A DNA stretch of 64,000 nt, from assembly GCA_023411575.1 (NCBI GenBank), contig JAEYOP010000063.1, positions 166,519 to 230,518 of the forward strand, given 5' to 3'. Shown here piece by piece: positions 42,208 through 50,972 of this stretch. Both the position numbers and the translations under genes were made by a program. The notes beneath the pieces were generated by a model, which was not told the origin of the DNA, did no database searches, and was given only the letters and a program-made list of their open reading frames with translations. The stretch comes from Bacillota bacterium. Lineage in GTDB: Bacteria > Bacillota > Clostridia > Acetivibrionales > DTU013. Each line of letters starts with the position of its first letter. Position 1 is the stretch's first letter.

Positions 42208-42236
42208 TTGAAACACCCTATATTCCGTGTTATAAT
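42208..42236 (+). promoter_or_regulatory. Promoter of the zinc-ribbon protein gene
   Basis: TTGAAA (42208-42213) and a perfect TATAAT (42231-42236) are 17 bp apart. The start codon is at 42363, so the leader is about 120 nt long. A CCCTCC segment near 42290 is complementary to the AGGAGG ribosome site. Confidence 0.8.
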
Positions 42237-42362
42237 TCTTTATGTATCGAATGTGATACATAGCACGATTTAATTTGTTTGTAGACCGAACCCTCCTTGT
42301 TTGATTTGGAGAAATAAGTCTAAACCAGTTAAATCCAAATTGGATGAGGAGGTAATCGAATC

Positions 42363-42587
42363 ATGGCAGACAAAACATTGACCTGCAAGGACTGCAACAT
42401 GGAGTTCGTATTCTCGGAAGGCGAACAGGCATTTTACAAGGAAAAGGGCTTCGAAAACGAACCCCAGAGATGCCCGGAGTGCAGGAAGGCCAAAAAGGCC
42501 CAGAGAAGAACCGGCGGCGGCGGCTTCAACAATTCCGGGAACCGGAATTCGGGCAGGGGCGGCTTCGGCGGCGGAAACAGGTGGTAA
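42363..42587 (+). CDS. Small zinc-ribbon protein with Gly/Arg-rich tail
   Basis: The 74-residue protein has CKDCNMEFVFSEGEQAFY, then CPECRKAKK, the zf-trcl-type zinc ribbon. A tail of Gly, Asn and Arg (FNNSGNRNSGRGGFGGGNRW) resembles RNA-chaperone RGG tails. Related small proteins are abundant in Clostridia and are presumed nucleic-acid binding. It is monocistronic with a strong promoter, a long leader, the strong ribosome site GAGGAGGT, and its own terminator, which suggests high or conditional expression. Confidence 0.88.
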   Translation: MADKTLTCKDCNMEFVFSEGEQAFYKEKGFENEPQRCPECRKAKKAQRRTGGGGFNNSGNRNSGRGGFGGGNRW

Positions 42588-42595
42588 GAAAAAAC

Positions 42596-42622
42596 GGGAG
42601 CCCTGAAGGCTCTCTTTTTTTA
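42596..42622 (+). terminator. Rho-independent terminator of the zinc-ribbon gene
   Basis: GGGAGCC and GGCTCTC (one G-T pair) form a tight stem with a short CTGAA loop, followed by seven T residues, 8 bp after the stop codon. Confidence 0.9.
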
Positions 42623-42716
42623 TCTGATCCTATCCCTTTCATCCTTGTGCCGGATGGTATATAATAGAGCTTGACCGCTTCCGGTCCGGACCGACAATAC
42701 CAGTGAGGTGTAAAAA

Positions 42717-44432
42717 ATGAAAAACATACCGCTTTATGAGGTAAGAAAGATCAGCTCCTTAAAGGAGCTGCTGGATACCAGTACCGCATTGTACAGCGAA
42801 CGGACCGCTTTCCTGACGAAACAGAAGGGGAATGAAAATTATATTCCCGTTACATATAAGCAATACAAGGCCGATGTGGATGCGCTGGGAACAGCTCTGA
42901 TCGACCTGGGGCTGAAGGGCGGAAGAGTCGCCATTATAAGCGAAAACAGATACGAATGGGCTGTCGGCTATATGGCCGTCGTAAACGGTACCGGCATCGT
43001 TGTCCCCCTGGACAAGGAGCTGCCCCGGAATGAAATCGAAAGCCTGCTCGTCCGGTCAAAGGCGGACGCCGTCATTTTCTCGGCCAACTGCCGCGAGCAT
43101 ATCCTGGCTATTTCAAAGCAGGTCGATTTTATCAAATTCTATATCGATATGGATGGACAGGAAAATGAGGCAAACGGGTTCATACCGCTGAAATCGCTGA
43201 TTGACAAGGGTATGGAAAAAGTAGCGGCGGGCTGCAGGGATTTTATCGACGCGCAGATCGATACTGAAAAGATGAGCATCCTGCTGTTTACCTCGGCGAC
43301 GACGGACAAATCCAAGGCCGTTATGCTGTCGCACCGGAATATATGCACGAATCTGATGGCCATGAGCTCAATGACCAATATCATCCCTTCCGACATCTTT
43401 CTTTCCGTACTTCCCCTGCACCACACCTACGAAAACACCTGCGGTTTCCTCTGCCCTCTTTACCGCGGCGCATCCGTAGCCTATTGCGAAGGGCTGAGAC
43501 ATATTCTGAAAAATCTTCAGGAATCCAAGGCGACGGTCATGCTTGGCGTTCCGCTGATCTTCGAATCCATCTACAAGCGCATCTGGGACCAGGCGGCAAA
43601 GAAGCCGGAAATGCTGAAGAAGCTGAAATTCGGGCTCAAATTGAGCGGCATCCTGAAGAAAATCGGAATCGACGTCACCCGGAAAATTTTCACGCCGATC
43701 CATGCCAATTTCGGCGGCGGCCTGCGGTTGTTCATCAGCGGCGCTGCCGGCATCGATCCCGAGGTGGCCAAGGGCTTCCGGAATTTCGGGATTCATTTCA
43801 TACAGGGCTACGGCCTTACGGAGTGCAGCCCCATCGTGGCCCTGAACCGCGACGTGGACTTCAAGGATAATGCCGCCGGCCTTCCGCTTCCCGGCGTGGA
43901 TATCCGGATCGAGAATCCGGGCCCCGATGGAAACGGCGAAATCTCCGTTTCGGGTCCCAGCGTCATGCTGGGGTATTACGAAGACCCGGCGAACACCGCC
44001 AAGGTGCTCCGGGACGGGCGCTTTTACACCGGCGATCTCGGATACATGGATAGTGCGAAATTTGTGTATATTACAGGCAGAAAGAAAAATGTCATTGTCA
44101 CAAAGAACGGCAAGAATATTTACCCGGAAGAGATTGAAGCCCTTTTGGGCAGGAGCCCCTATATAAAGGAATGCCTTGTATACGGCAAGGATGACGAGGT
44201 CTACGGCGACGTCGTCGTTTCGGCGACCATCGTGCCGGAGCTGGAAGCGATCCAGGCGTATTTCGGCGAGCACCAGCCGACGCGGGAGGAGATTTACGAC
44301 CTGATTCACAAGGAAGTCAAGGCCGTAAACAAGAGCCTTGTCATTTACAAGTACATCAAGGATTTCAATCTCCGGGACGAAGAGTTTGCAAAAACCACTT
44401 CGAAGAAGATCAAGCGGTATGCGGAAAACTAA
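42717..44432 (+). CDS. AMP-forming acyl-CoA synthetase-like protein (long-chain fatty acid-CoA ligase family)
   Basis: The 571-residue ANL-family enzyme should activate a carboxylate with ATP. Conserved parts are the loop LLFTSATTDKSKAVMLSH, the A5 motif QGYGLTECSP, the A7 motif YTGDLGYMD, the hinge GRKKNVIVTKNGKNIYPEEIE, and the C-terminal lysine in KTTSKKIKRY. The phosphate loop has Ala and Asp where glycine is usual (TSGTTGxPK). GTGAGGTG precedes the ATG. An S41 peptidase follows 15 bp later, so they are probably co-transcribed. The substrate is unknown; fatty acids are likely from overall similarity. Confidence 0.88.
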   Translation: MKNIPLYEVRKISSLKELLDTSTALYSERTAFLTKQKGNENYIPVTYKQYKADVDALGTALIDLGLKGGRVAIISENRYEWAVGYMAVVNGTGIVVPLDKELPRNEIESLLVRSKADAVIFSANCREHILAISKQVDFIKFYIDMDGQENEANGFIPLKSLIDKGMEKVAAGCRDFIDAQIDTEKMSILLFTSATTDKSKAVMLSHRNICTNLMAMSSMTNIIPSDIFLSVLPLHHTYENTCGFLCPLYRGASVAYCEGLRHILKNLQESKATVMLGVPLIFESIYKRIWDQAAKKPEMLKKLKFGLKLSGILKKIGIDVTRKIFTPIHANFGGGLRLFISGAAGIDPEVAKGFRNFGIHFIQGYGLTECSPIVALNRDVDFKDNAAGLPLPGVDIRIENPGPDGNGEISVSGPSVMLGYYEDPANTAKVLRDGRFYTGDLGYMDSAKFVYITGRKKNVIVTKNGKNIYPEEIEALLGRSPYIKECLVYGKDDEVYGDVVVSATIVPELEAIQAYFGEHQPTREEIYDLIHKEVKAVNKSLVIYKYIKDFNLRDEEFAKTTSKKIKRYAEN

Positions 44433-44447
44433 AGGTCGGCTAAAAGT

Positions 44448-45383
44448 ATGATGCTTCGGAAGAAAAAAAGGGAATTCACCACGGAAGAGCTGTTAAAACG
44501 ATATAAGAAAAGATTTCACGCCGTATTGGGTATACTGGCTGCTTTTATTGCCCTTGCGGCATTTTATCTGTATTTGAATTACGATTATCTGGCTTTTAAG
44601 CATTTCATCACCAGCAGTTATATTTATACCAAAACCCTGGACGAGGTTTACGCAAAAGAGCTGGGGACCGACGTGTCCGGCCGGTATTACGGCAACTTTG
44701 ACAATATGGTGATCGCCGTTGTGACGAACCGGATCCGCCAGGAAAAGGGCGATAAATATACCTACCTCTATACTCCGAGCCGATTGAAGGAATACCAGCA
44801 GGTAGAAAAGCAGGAAGCGGAAGAATCGGAAATAAAGGTTCTGAACGATCAGGTCCTGTATCTGCGCCTTACCAACTTCTCGAAGTATACCCGCAAATTC
44901 ATGCTGGACAACCTGGAAAAGCTGAAAAGCCGGCCCAATCTCATCCTCGATCTGCAGGACGACCGGGGCGGCGATATCGACGCCATGGTGGACATATCGG
45001 GCCTGTTCCTTCCCAAAAAGACCGTTGTCGCGGTCGATAAGCTTCGCTGGATGGAAATCACCTACCGGTCAAATAAGGATCAGCCGTTGAAATACGACAA
45101 GATTATCATCCTGCAAAACGGCAATACCGCCAGCGCTTCCGAGAATATGATCGCCGCATTGAACGACAATCTCGGCAATGTCGAATTGATCGGCAGCAAA
45201 ACCTTTGGCAAGGGAATCGGCCAGTTCACCCTGCCCCTCAAAAGGGGATACGCCGTCAAGGCCACCATACTGGAATGGTTCACGCCAAAAGGGATCAATA
45301 TCCAGGGAAACGGGATCGATCCGGAAGTGGAATACGCCGGCAAGGATATTGTTTCGTTCGCATTGAACCGAATCGCTCAATGA
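44448..45383 (+). CDS. S41-family (C-terminal processing type) serine peptidase, membrane anchored, without PDZ domain
   Basis: The 311-residue protein has one membrane helix (about 26-46) and an outer S41 core. LYLRLTNFSK and LILDLQDDRGGDIDAM form the N-part. The nucleophile serine is in NGNTASASENMIAAL, and the catalytic lysine is in SKTFGKGIGQ. The PDZ domain usual in CtpA/CtpB is missing, so substrate selection must differ. It lies directly behind the acyl-CoA synthetase-like gene. Its job is unknown; many such proteins act in sporulation signalling or wall turnover. Confidence 0.85.
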   Translation: MMLRKKKREFTTEELLKRYKKRFHAVLGILAAFIALAAFYLYLNYDYLAFKHFITSSYIYTKTLDEVYAKELGTDVSGRYYGNFDNMVIAVVTNRIRQEKGDKYTYLYTPSRLKEYQQVEKQEAEESEIKVLNDQVLYLRLTNFSKYTRKFMLDNLEKLKSRPNLILDLQDDRGGDIDAMVDISGLFLPKKTVVAVDKLRWMEITYRSNKDQPLKYDKIIILQNGNTASASENMIAALNDNLGNVELIGSKTFGKGIGQFTLPLKRGYAVKATILEWFTPKGINIQGNGIDPEVEYAGKDIVSFALNRIAQ

Positions 45384-45408
45384 GCTCCCCCCACAGGATA
45401 CCCCGGGT

Positions 45409-46137
45409 TTACTCGAACCGTTTTAACAGCATCTCCACTTCGGCCGGTGAGAGCTCTCTGCTCTCGCCCGCTTTTAACGTTTCGTCCAGCTTCAGGCCGC
45501 CCATTTGGATGCGTTTCAGGTAAACCACTTTTTTACCGACCGCCTCAAACATCCTTTTCACCTGATGAAATTTCCCTTCGTGCAGCTCCAGCTCAATTTC
45601 CGACCGAAGCCCGGACCGGATGATATCCAGGTCAGCCGGCATCGTTTTATAGCCGTCGTCCAGTACGACTCCCTCCCGAAACGCCCTGGCATCCTCTTCT
45701 GTTACCGTTCCTTCAATTAAAGCATAATAACGCTTTGCGACGTGCTTTCTGGGCGAAAGGATATTATGGGCCAATTGGCCGTCGTTCGTCAGTAACAGCA
45801 TCCCTTCCGTGTCAATATCGAGCCTTCCGGCGGGAAACAGGTCAAAGCAGGCGAATTCCGCAGGCAGCAGGTCAACGGCCGTCCGGAGCTTTTTATCAAA
45901 GGTAGCGGAGATGACCCCCTCCGGCTTGTTCATCATCACATAAATAAACTTCCTATAGTTCAGAGGAGTGTTGCTCACTTCAATCACGCTGGTCTCAGGG
46001 TCCACATGCATGGACACCTCCTTTACGACAACCCCGTCTACAGTGACAACGCCATCCTTCACCAATCTTCTCAGTTCATTCCTGCTGCCAAAGCCAAAGT
46101 TGGAGAGCAATTTATCCAGCCGCTGGGTATTTTTCAT
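45409..46137 (-). CDS. RsuA/RluB-family pseudouridine synthase
   Basis: The 242-residue protein has an S4 RNA-binding domain (about 1-60, RLDKLLSNFGFGSRNELRRLVKDG) and a catalytic core with the aspartate in AGRLDIDTEGMLLLTNDGQLAH. KFHQVKRMFEAVGKKVVYLKR is the conserved later motif. It isomerises uridine in 16S or 23S rRNA. The ATG at 46137 overlaps the TGA of the upstream methyltransferase gene by one base (TGATG), and GGAGGAG lies upstream, so I reject a 30-codon longer frame. Coupling with an rRNA methyltransferase supports a ribosome-maturation pair. Confidence 0.93.
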   Translation of the reverse strand: MKNTQRLDKLLSNFGFGSRNELRRLVKDGVVTVDGVVVKEVSMHVDPETSVIEVSNTPLNYRKFIYVMMNKPEGVISATFDKKLRTAVDLLPAEFACFDLFPAGRLDIDTEGMLLLTNDGQLAHNILSPRKHVAKRYYALIEGTVTEEDARAFREGVVLDDGYKTMPADLDIIRSGLRSEIELELHEGKFHQVKRMFEAVGKKVVYLKRIQMGGLKLDETLKAGESRELSPAEVEMLLKRFE

Positions 46138-47600
46138 CAGCTCAATCTCCTCCAGCCCTTCGGATAAAGATTCTTCAGCATGTCTCCGGTCTGTTTGGCC
46201 CAACCGAGCGTCCAGCCGTTCACGCAAACGGCCGTGAGCCCCTTTTCCCCTTCCAGCATTACGGTTTCCCCTTTAAGATAGCTCCACACTTCCCTGGAGG
46301 ACGCGTCAAGGTCAACCGTTCTTTTGATCGCTTCCTTCTCCAGCGCTGTGACCATGGAATGGGAAGGTTCGAACCGTCTGTCTTCAAAAGTGCCGAGGAA
46401 CCACCCGAATTTGGCAGCTTTCAAGCCGTCAAGCCGCGGCGGCGCTTCCGGCAGGAGGTACAAATTATGACCCCGGAGCAAATATACCCCTTCCGGGATA
46501 TGGTTCAGGTTATCCTTTGCAAAGGAATGGAAGCTCTCCGGCAGTTTGTCATAGGATTCGACTGCTTCGGTTCCCCTATCCTCTATACTTCGGCTTGCGG
46601 CATCTGCATTAGTGATGGTTCCGACTCTGGCTCCGGATTTTGCCCCCACTCCGGTTCCAGCCTCTATATCGGCCCCCACCTCATTCCCGGCCGCTTTTTT
46701 TACAAGCTTTGCGACAAAATGCCCCTCTCCCCGCATTCTATGGGGCCATAGCCGGGCTGCCCTCCCGAATGGAACATCTCCTCCCGCCCACTCGGGTCTT
46801 CCGCCTTCAATCCCGGCAACCTTCGGTATCTCAACAAGCTCGTATTCCCGGTGCTGCTGCATAAAGCCCGCAATCATCCTTTCGTCTTCTTCCGGTGAAA
46901 AGGTGCAGGTGGAATACACCAACGTGCCTCCGGGCTTCAGCATCCTGTGGGCATTTTGCAGGATCGGCTCCTGCAATTGGGTACATCGCTCGCACTTGAA
47001 GCTTTCCCAGCTTCTTGCCGCCGTCTCGTCCTTACGGAACATGCCTTCCCCGGAGCACGGCGCATCGATCAGGATTCGATCAAAATATCCTTCAAAATTC
47101 CGGACAAGCTTTTCCGGGGATTCGTTGAGGACAACTGCATTCCGGACGCCGCAAAGCTCAATGTTCTTTACCAGCGCTTTCACTCTATCCGCATTGATAT
47201 CATTGGAAACAAGCAACCCCTTCCCCTTCATGGCGGCTGCTATCTGGACGGTCTTGCCGCCGGGCGCCGCACACAGGTCCAACACCTTCTCCCCCGGCAT
47301 TGCGCCCAGAATTTGCCCCGGCAGCATCGCACTGGGTTCCTGTATGTAATACGCCCCGGCATGGTAAAACGGATGGCGGCCTGGCGCATCCTCCCCGGAT
47401 ATGTAGAAGCCGTCCGATGTCCAAGGTACCGATTCGAGCCGGAATGGAGACACTTCCGTGAAATCAGCGATGCTCGCCTTCAGCGTATTTACACGGAGGC
47501 CATACTGCCTGTCGCCGCTTAAAGCGTCAATGAGTTCGTTATATTCCACCTCGCCGAGCAGGTTTTTCATTTTGTCCTTGAATTCAGCCGGAAGCTTCAT
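46137..47600 (-). CDS. RsmF/NOL1/NOP2/Sun-family rRNA (cytosine-5) methyltransferase
   Basis: The 487-residue enzyme binds SAM through LDLCAAPGGKTVQIAAAM (about 107-124). It has the two catalytic cysteines of the family in DAPCSGEGMFRKD and YSTCTFSPEEDE. The C-terminal part has the RsmF-type PUA-like region (GVYLLRGHNLYLLPEAPPRLDGLKAAKFGWFLG). A low-complexity linker of Gly, Ala and Val (about 310-335) separates the two. It should make 5-methylcytosine in 16S rRNA or tRNA. It is the first gene of a two-gene unit with the pseudouridine synthase. Confidence 0.92.
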   Translation of the reverse strand: MKLPAEFKDKMKNLLGEVEYNELIDALSGDRQYGLRVNTLKASIADFTEVSPFRLESVPWTSDGFYISGEDAPGRHPFYHAGAYYIQEPSAMLPGQILGAMPGEKVLDLCAAPGGKTVQIAAAMKGKGLLVSNDINADRVKALVKNIELCGVRNAVVLNESPEKLVRNFEGYFDRILIDAPCSGEGMFRKDETAARSWESFKCERCTQLQEPILQNAHRMLKPGGTLVYSTCTFSPEEDERMIAGFMQQHREYELVEIPKVAGIEGGRPEWAGGDVPFGRAARLWPHRMRGEGHFVAKLVKKAAGNEVGADIEAGTGVGAKSGARVGTITNADAASRSIEDRGTEAVESYDKLPESFHSFAKDNLNHIPEGVYLLRGHNLYLLPEAPPRLDGLKAAKFGWFLGTFEDRRFEPSHSMVTALEKEAIKRTVDLDASSREVWSYLKGETVMLEGEKGLTAVCVNGWTLGWAKQTGDMLKNLYPKGWRRLS

Positions 47601-47789
47601 AATGGCTTTTCCCTCTCTACTGTACCTTCACGCTTTAGTTTGCAAGGGACTCCCCTCGATAGCTGAGGGAAACATCCCTGTACCCTAGTACCATGATTCC
47701 CTTGTTCCTTTACATTGTACCACATACCACCATATATTACTCCATCGCGGCGATCTCTGCAATATTCTGCAATATTCACTTACCCCGCA

Positions 47790-47818
47790 TTGACACATCC
47801 TTTTTACAATGGTACTAT
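47790..47818 (+). promoter_or_regulatory. Promoter of the arabinose regulator-arabinofuranosidase unit
   Basis: TTGACA (47790-47795) and TACTAT (47813-47818) are 17 bp apart, 32 bp before the start codon at 47850. A TGGTACTATATTGG-like stretch over the -10 box is a possible operator, but the dyad is weak. Confidence 0.65.
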
Positions 47819-47849
47819 ATTGGTATTCTATTGGTTCACGAGGTATATC

Positions 47850-49010
47850 ATGCAGAGACTGGGCGAAACACCCCTGGTAAAAGAAGCAGTGCAGGAAAAA
47901 ATTCGGCAGCAGATACTGGCCTTACGCTCAAACGTCAATGTAAGGATTCCCTCTGAAAGGGCTCTTTCGGAACAATTCGGAGTAAGCCGGCTTAGTATCA
48001 GAGCCGCCATAAAGCACCTTGCTGCCGAAGGCCTTCTCGTTCAGTTGCAGGGCAAGGGAACTTACATAACGCCCGTTCCCGGATTAAACGGCATTCATCT
48101 GGTCTGTTCCCCGGACATTAAGCAAAAGGACCCTTTTTACAATAAATTCCTTGCGGAAATTGTCTCCGAAACTTCAAGGCGTTCCATAAAGCTGTCCGTG
48201 GCCGACAACCATAGCATAGCGGTTAGGGGCAGTGCCGCATACAATAGCGGTATGTCCGACGACAGCAACAGTACGAGCGACCGCATCGATATAGCATTTG
48301 ATAATGGTGCCACCCGCAACCAATCCGATACTCCGGTAATAATACTGGGACTCTTGCAAAATTCCACGCTGGAGTCCATCTTATCTTCCTATCGCAAGGT
48401 TATTGCCATACAGGAGTACCCCTGGTTCGCGGATATTTCGCAAATCAGTTTTGACGATTATAAAATCGGCTGCGATGCGGCAAGAATATTCTACGAGCAC
48501 AACCACAAGCATCTGCTGCACCTGGCAGGCCCTGAAAAATACCCTTCCGCTTTCTTCCGAAAAAAAGGCTTCCACGATGCGGCTGAGAGGTTTGGCATGC
48601 ACACCGTAACCTTAACGGATAAAATGAATTGGGCCGGCGGATACAATCAGGGCGAGATCTTTATGAAGGAGTTGGCAGAGAAGGACAGACCCACGGCCGT
48701 GTTCGCTGCAAATGACTGGATGGCAGCGGGCTTCATGAAGCGGCTGCAGGAAAGCGGCCTGAAAATACCCGAAGACGTTTCCATCCTGGGTTGTGATAAT
48801 ATTCCCCTTTCCCATGAATACGTCCCCGCCCTCTCGACTTTCGATCTGGATATGAAGCGGCTGGTAAACGAAATTTTCAGGCTGCTGGAGGAAGATGGGC
48901 CATTAGCAGCAGGCGGTATCCGGCAGACTCTGGCGCCGGCGCCGGCCGCCAAGCGGGTAATGCTCCCGGCAACGCCGGTATTACGGGAATCAATCAAAAA
49001 ATTATTATAA
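47850..49010 (+). CDS. GntR-HTH/LacI-effector regulator (AraR-like)
   Basis: The 386-residue protein has an N-terminal GntR winged HTH (about 10-75, IPSERALSEQFGVSRLSIRAAIKHLAAEGLLVQLQGKGTYI). A LacI/GalR-type sugar-binding domain follows (about 85-385), with GYNQGEIFMKEL, PTAVFAANDWMAAGFMKRLQ and VSILGCDNIPLSHEYVPALSTF. This fusion is the AraR architecture, which represses arabinose genes until L-arabinose binds. The ATG at 47850 has GAGGT 7 nt upstream. The arabinofuranosidase starts 20 bp after its stop, which fits local control of that enzyme. Confidence 0.88.
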   Translation: MQRLGETPLVKEAVQEKIRQQILALRSNVNVRIPSERALSEQFGVSRLSIRAAIKHLAAEGLLVQLQGKGTYITPVPGLNGIHLVCSPDIKQKDPFYNKFLAEIVSETSRRSIKLSVADNHSIAVRGSAAYNSGMSDDSNSTSDRIDIAFDNGATRNQSDTPVIILGLLQNSTLESILSSYRKVIAIQEYPWFADISQISFDDYKIGCDAARIFYEHNHKHLLHLAGPEKYPSAFFRKKGFHDAAERFGMHTVTLTDKMNWAGGYNQGEIFMKELAEKDRPTAVFAANDWMAAGFMKRLQESGLKIPEDVSILGCDNIPLSHEYVPALSTFDLDMKRLVNEIFRLLEEDGPLAAGGIRQTLAPAPAAKRVMLPATPVLRESIKKLL

Positions 49011-49030
49011 AAGAACAGGAGCGGAAGAAA

Positions 49031-50509
49031 ATGATTAAGGTTCAGGTAAACGCCGACATAAGGAAAGGCACCATCAGCAAAAACATTTACGGCCATTTCT
49101 CCGAACACCTTGGCAGGTGCATCTACGAAGGAATTTGGGTCGGCAAGGATTCCCCCATCCCCAACACCGACGGGATACGTAATGACGTCATCGACGCGCT
49201 CAAAAAGATTAAAATCCCCGTACTCCGTTGGCCGGGCGGATGCTTCGCGGATGAATACCACTGGCAGGACGGCATCGGCCCTGCGGAAAAAAGGCCCAAA
49301 ATGGTCAACACCCATTGGGGCGGCGTCGTAGAAGACAACAGCTTCGGCACCCACGAATTCTTCAGGCTCTGTGAGCTGATCGGTGCGGAGCCCTATATCA
49401 ACGGCAATGTGGGCAGCGGCACGGTTCATGAAATGCAGCAATGGGTCGAATACATGACCTTTGACGGCGAGTCCCCCATGTCAAACCTGAGAAAGCAGAA
49501 CGGCAGAGCTGAGCCCTGGAAAATGAAGTACTTCGGAGTCGGCAATGAAAACTGGGGTTGCGGCGGAAACATGAGGCCGGAATATTATGCGGACGAATTC
49601 AGGCGCTACGGCACCTATGTCCGGAATTTCGGCGGCAACAAGGTATTCAAGATCGCCTGCGGAGCAAGCGAAGGCGACTACAATTGGACGGAAGTACTCA
49701 TGCGCGAAGCCGCCAGATATATGGACGGCCTCACCCTGCATTACTACACGCTGCCTACAAAGATCTGGTCCGACAAAGGATCGGCGACCGAATTCGACGA
49801 AACCTACTGGTTCAAGACCCTGAAAAACACCTTGTTCATGGAAGAATTGGTCACAAAGCATTCCACGATCATGGACAGATATGATCCCGAGAAACGGATT
49901 GCCCTGATCGTTGACGAATGGGGCACCTGGTACAACGTTGAACCGGGAACCAACCCCGGCTTCCTGTATCAACAGAACACCCTCAGGGATGCACTTGTCG
50001 CCGGAACCAACCTGAATATTTTCAACAGTCATTGCGACAGGGTGCGCATGGCAAATATCGCCCAGATTGTTAACGTACTGCAGTCGGTAATACTCACAGA
50101 AGGGGCGAAAATGGTGCTTACCCCCACATATCACATATTTGATATGTATAAGGTCCATATGGAATCCGAATTGGTCCATACGTCACTGGAGGCTTCCGAT
50201 TACGGTTTTGGCGGCGAAAGCATCCCTGCTGTGAACGTATCCTCCTCCATTGATTCCAACGGGAAAGTGCATATTTCGCTTTGCAACTTGGACCCCAACA
50301 GCAGCAAGGATATCAGCTTTGAGGTGAGAGGTACGGTCTGTTCCAAAGTTTCCGGTACGGTCCTGACGAACTCCGTCATGAATGCGCACAATACCTTCGA
50401 AGCCCCTGAAACAATACAGCCTGCAGCCATCAGTGAGCTGGCTGTGCAAAATGGCAGATTCGACCTCAAGCTGGCGCCGATGTCGGTTACAGTGCTTACC
50501 GTCGAGTAA
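49031..50509 (+). CDS. abfA: Intracellular alpha-L-arabinofuranosidase (GH51)
   Basis: The 492-residue enzyme removes terminal arabinofuranose from arabino-oligosaccharides. The barrel carries the acid/base glutamate in KYFGVGNENWGCGG (about 173) and the nucleophile glutamate in ALIVDEWGTWYNVE (about 294). SKNIYGHFSEHLGRCIYEGIW and LRWPGGCFADEYHW are GH51 signatures. There is no signal peptide, so the substrate must be imported first. The C-terminal beta domain is complete. It forms an operon with the AraR-like regulator, with GGAGCGG before the ATG. No transporter for the oligosaccharide lies in this window. Confidence 0.95.
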   Translation: MIKVQVNADIRKGTISKNIYGHFSEHLGRCIYEGIWVGKDSPIPNTDGIRNDVIDALKKIKIPVLRWPGGCFADEYHWQDGIGPAEKRPKMVNTHWGGVVEDNSFGTHEFFRLCELIGAEPYINGNVGSGTVHEMQQWVEYMTFDGESPMSNLRKQNGRAEPWKMKYFGVGNENWGCGGNMRPEYYADEFRRYGTYVRNFGGNKVFKIACGASEGDYNWTEVLMREAARYMDGLTLHYYTLPTKIWSDKGSATEFDETYWFKTLKNTLFMEELVTKHSTIMDRYDPEKRIALIVDEWGTWYNVEPGTNPGFLYQQNTLRDALVAGTNLNIFNSHCDRVRMANIAQIVNVLQSVILTEGAKMVLTPTYHIFDMYKVHMESELVHTSLEASDYGFGGESIPAVNVSSSIDSNGKVHISLCNLDPNSSKDISFEVRGTVCSKVSGTVLTNSVMNAHNTFEAPETIQPAAISELAVQNGRFDLKLAPMSVTVLTVE

Positions 50510-50529
50510 TCTGGGAGCCAAATTAACGC

Positions 50530-50604
50530 GTTGTGCTAGTTGACTTTATGAATGGAACATACGTTTTAAGCACCAGAGCAATAAGTAAAGTCAACTAGCA
50601 CAAC
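50530..50604. repeat. MITE-like 75-bp element with 19-bp perfect terminal inverted repeats
   Basis: GTTGTGCTAGTTGACTTTA at 50530-50548 is perfectly inverted at 50586-50604, around a 37-bp interior. A shortened relative occurs at 38329-38375, and a single arm-like sequence lies at 6757-6780. It sits 20 bp after the arabinofuranosidase stop codon and could act as a terminator, but the existence of several copies points to a dispersed non-coding repeat. Confidence 0.75.
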
Positions 50605-50656
50605 AGATTAAATTATCCTTATAGTAAAATAACAAGCAAAACGGAGGTCGAGGATC

Positions 50657-50935
50657 ATGAACAGTCAAGAAAACATACACATACCCGAATGCAAGGGATG
50701 CTCGGCTTCCGTCAGGCTAAGTCCCGAAGAAATCAAAAAGCTGTTCGGTGAAACCCTCAGGGTAAAAGAGATCAAGGTCGTAACAGAAGAACTATATCAA
50801 AAGAGGCTTGCGCACTGCAAAACGTGCGCGAGCCTCCAATACGGCACTACCTGCAAGCACTGCGGCTGCCTGGTCGAGATCCGCGCCAAGCTTGCCGCCG
50901 CAAGCTGCCCTTATCCCTATGAACCAAGATGGTGA
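50657..50935 (+). CDS. Small cysteine-rich protein (DUF6171-like)
   Basis: The 92-residue protein has CKGC near residue 14, a middle helix (VRLSPEEIKKLFGETLRVKEIKVVTEELYQKRLAHC), and then CKTCASLQYGTTCKHCGCLV and ASCPYP. This resembles the DUF6171 family, presumed metal binding. GGAGG precedes the ATG. Its partner is unknown. It stands alone at the left edge of the polysaccharide cluster. Confidence 0.7.
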   Translation: MNSQENIHIPECKGCSASVRLSPEEIKKLFGETLRVKEIKVVTEELYQKRLAHCKTCASLQYGTTCKHCGCLVEIRAKLAAASCPYPYEPRW

Positions 50936-50972
50936 ATGACACCTTAATACCACAGTTAAGGATCAAAGGAAT

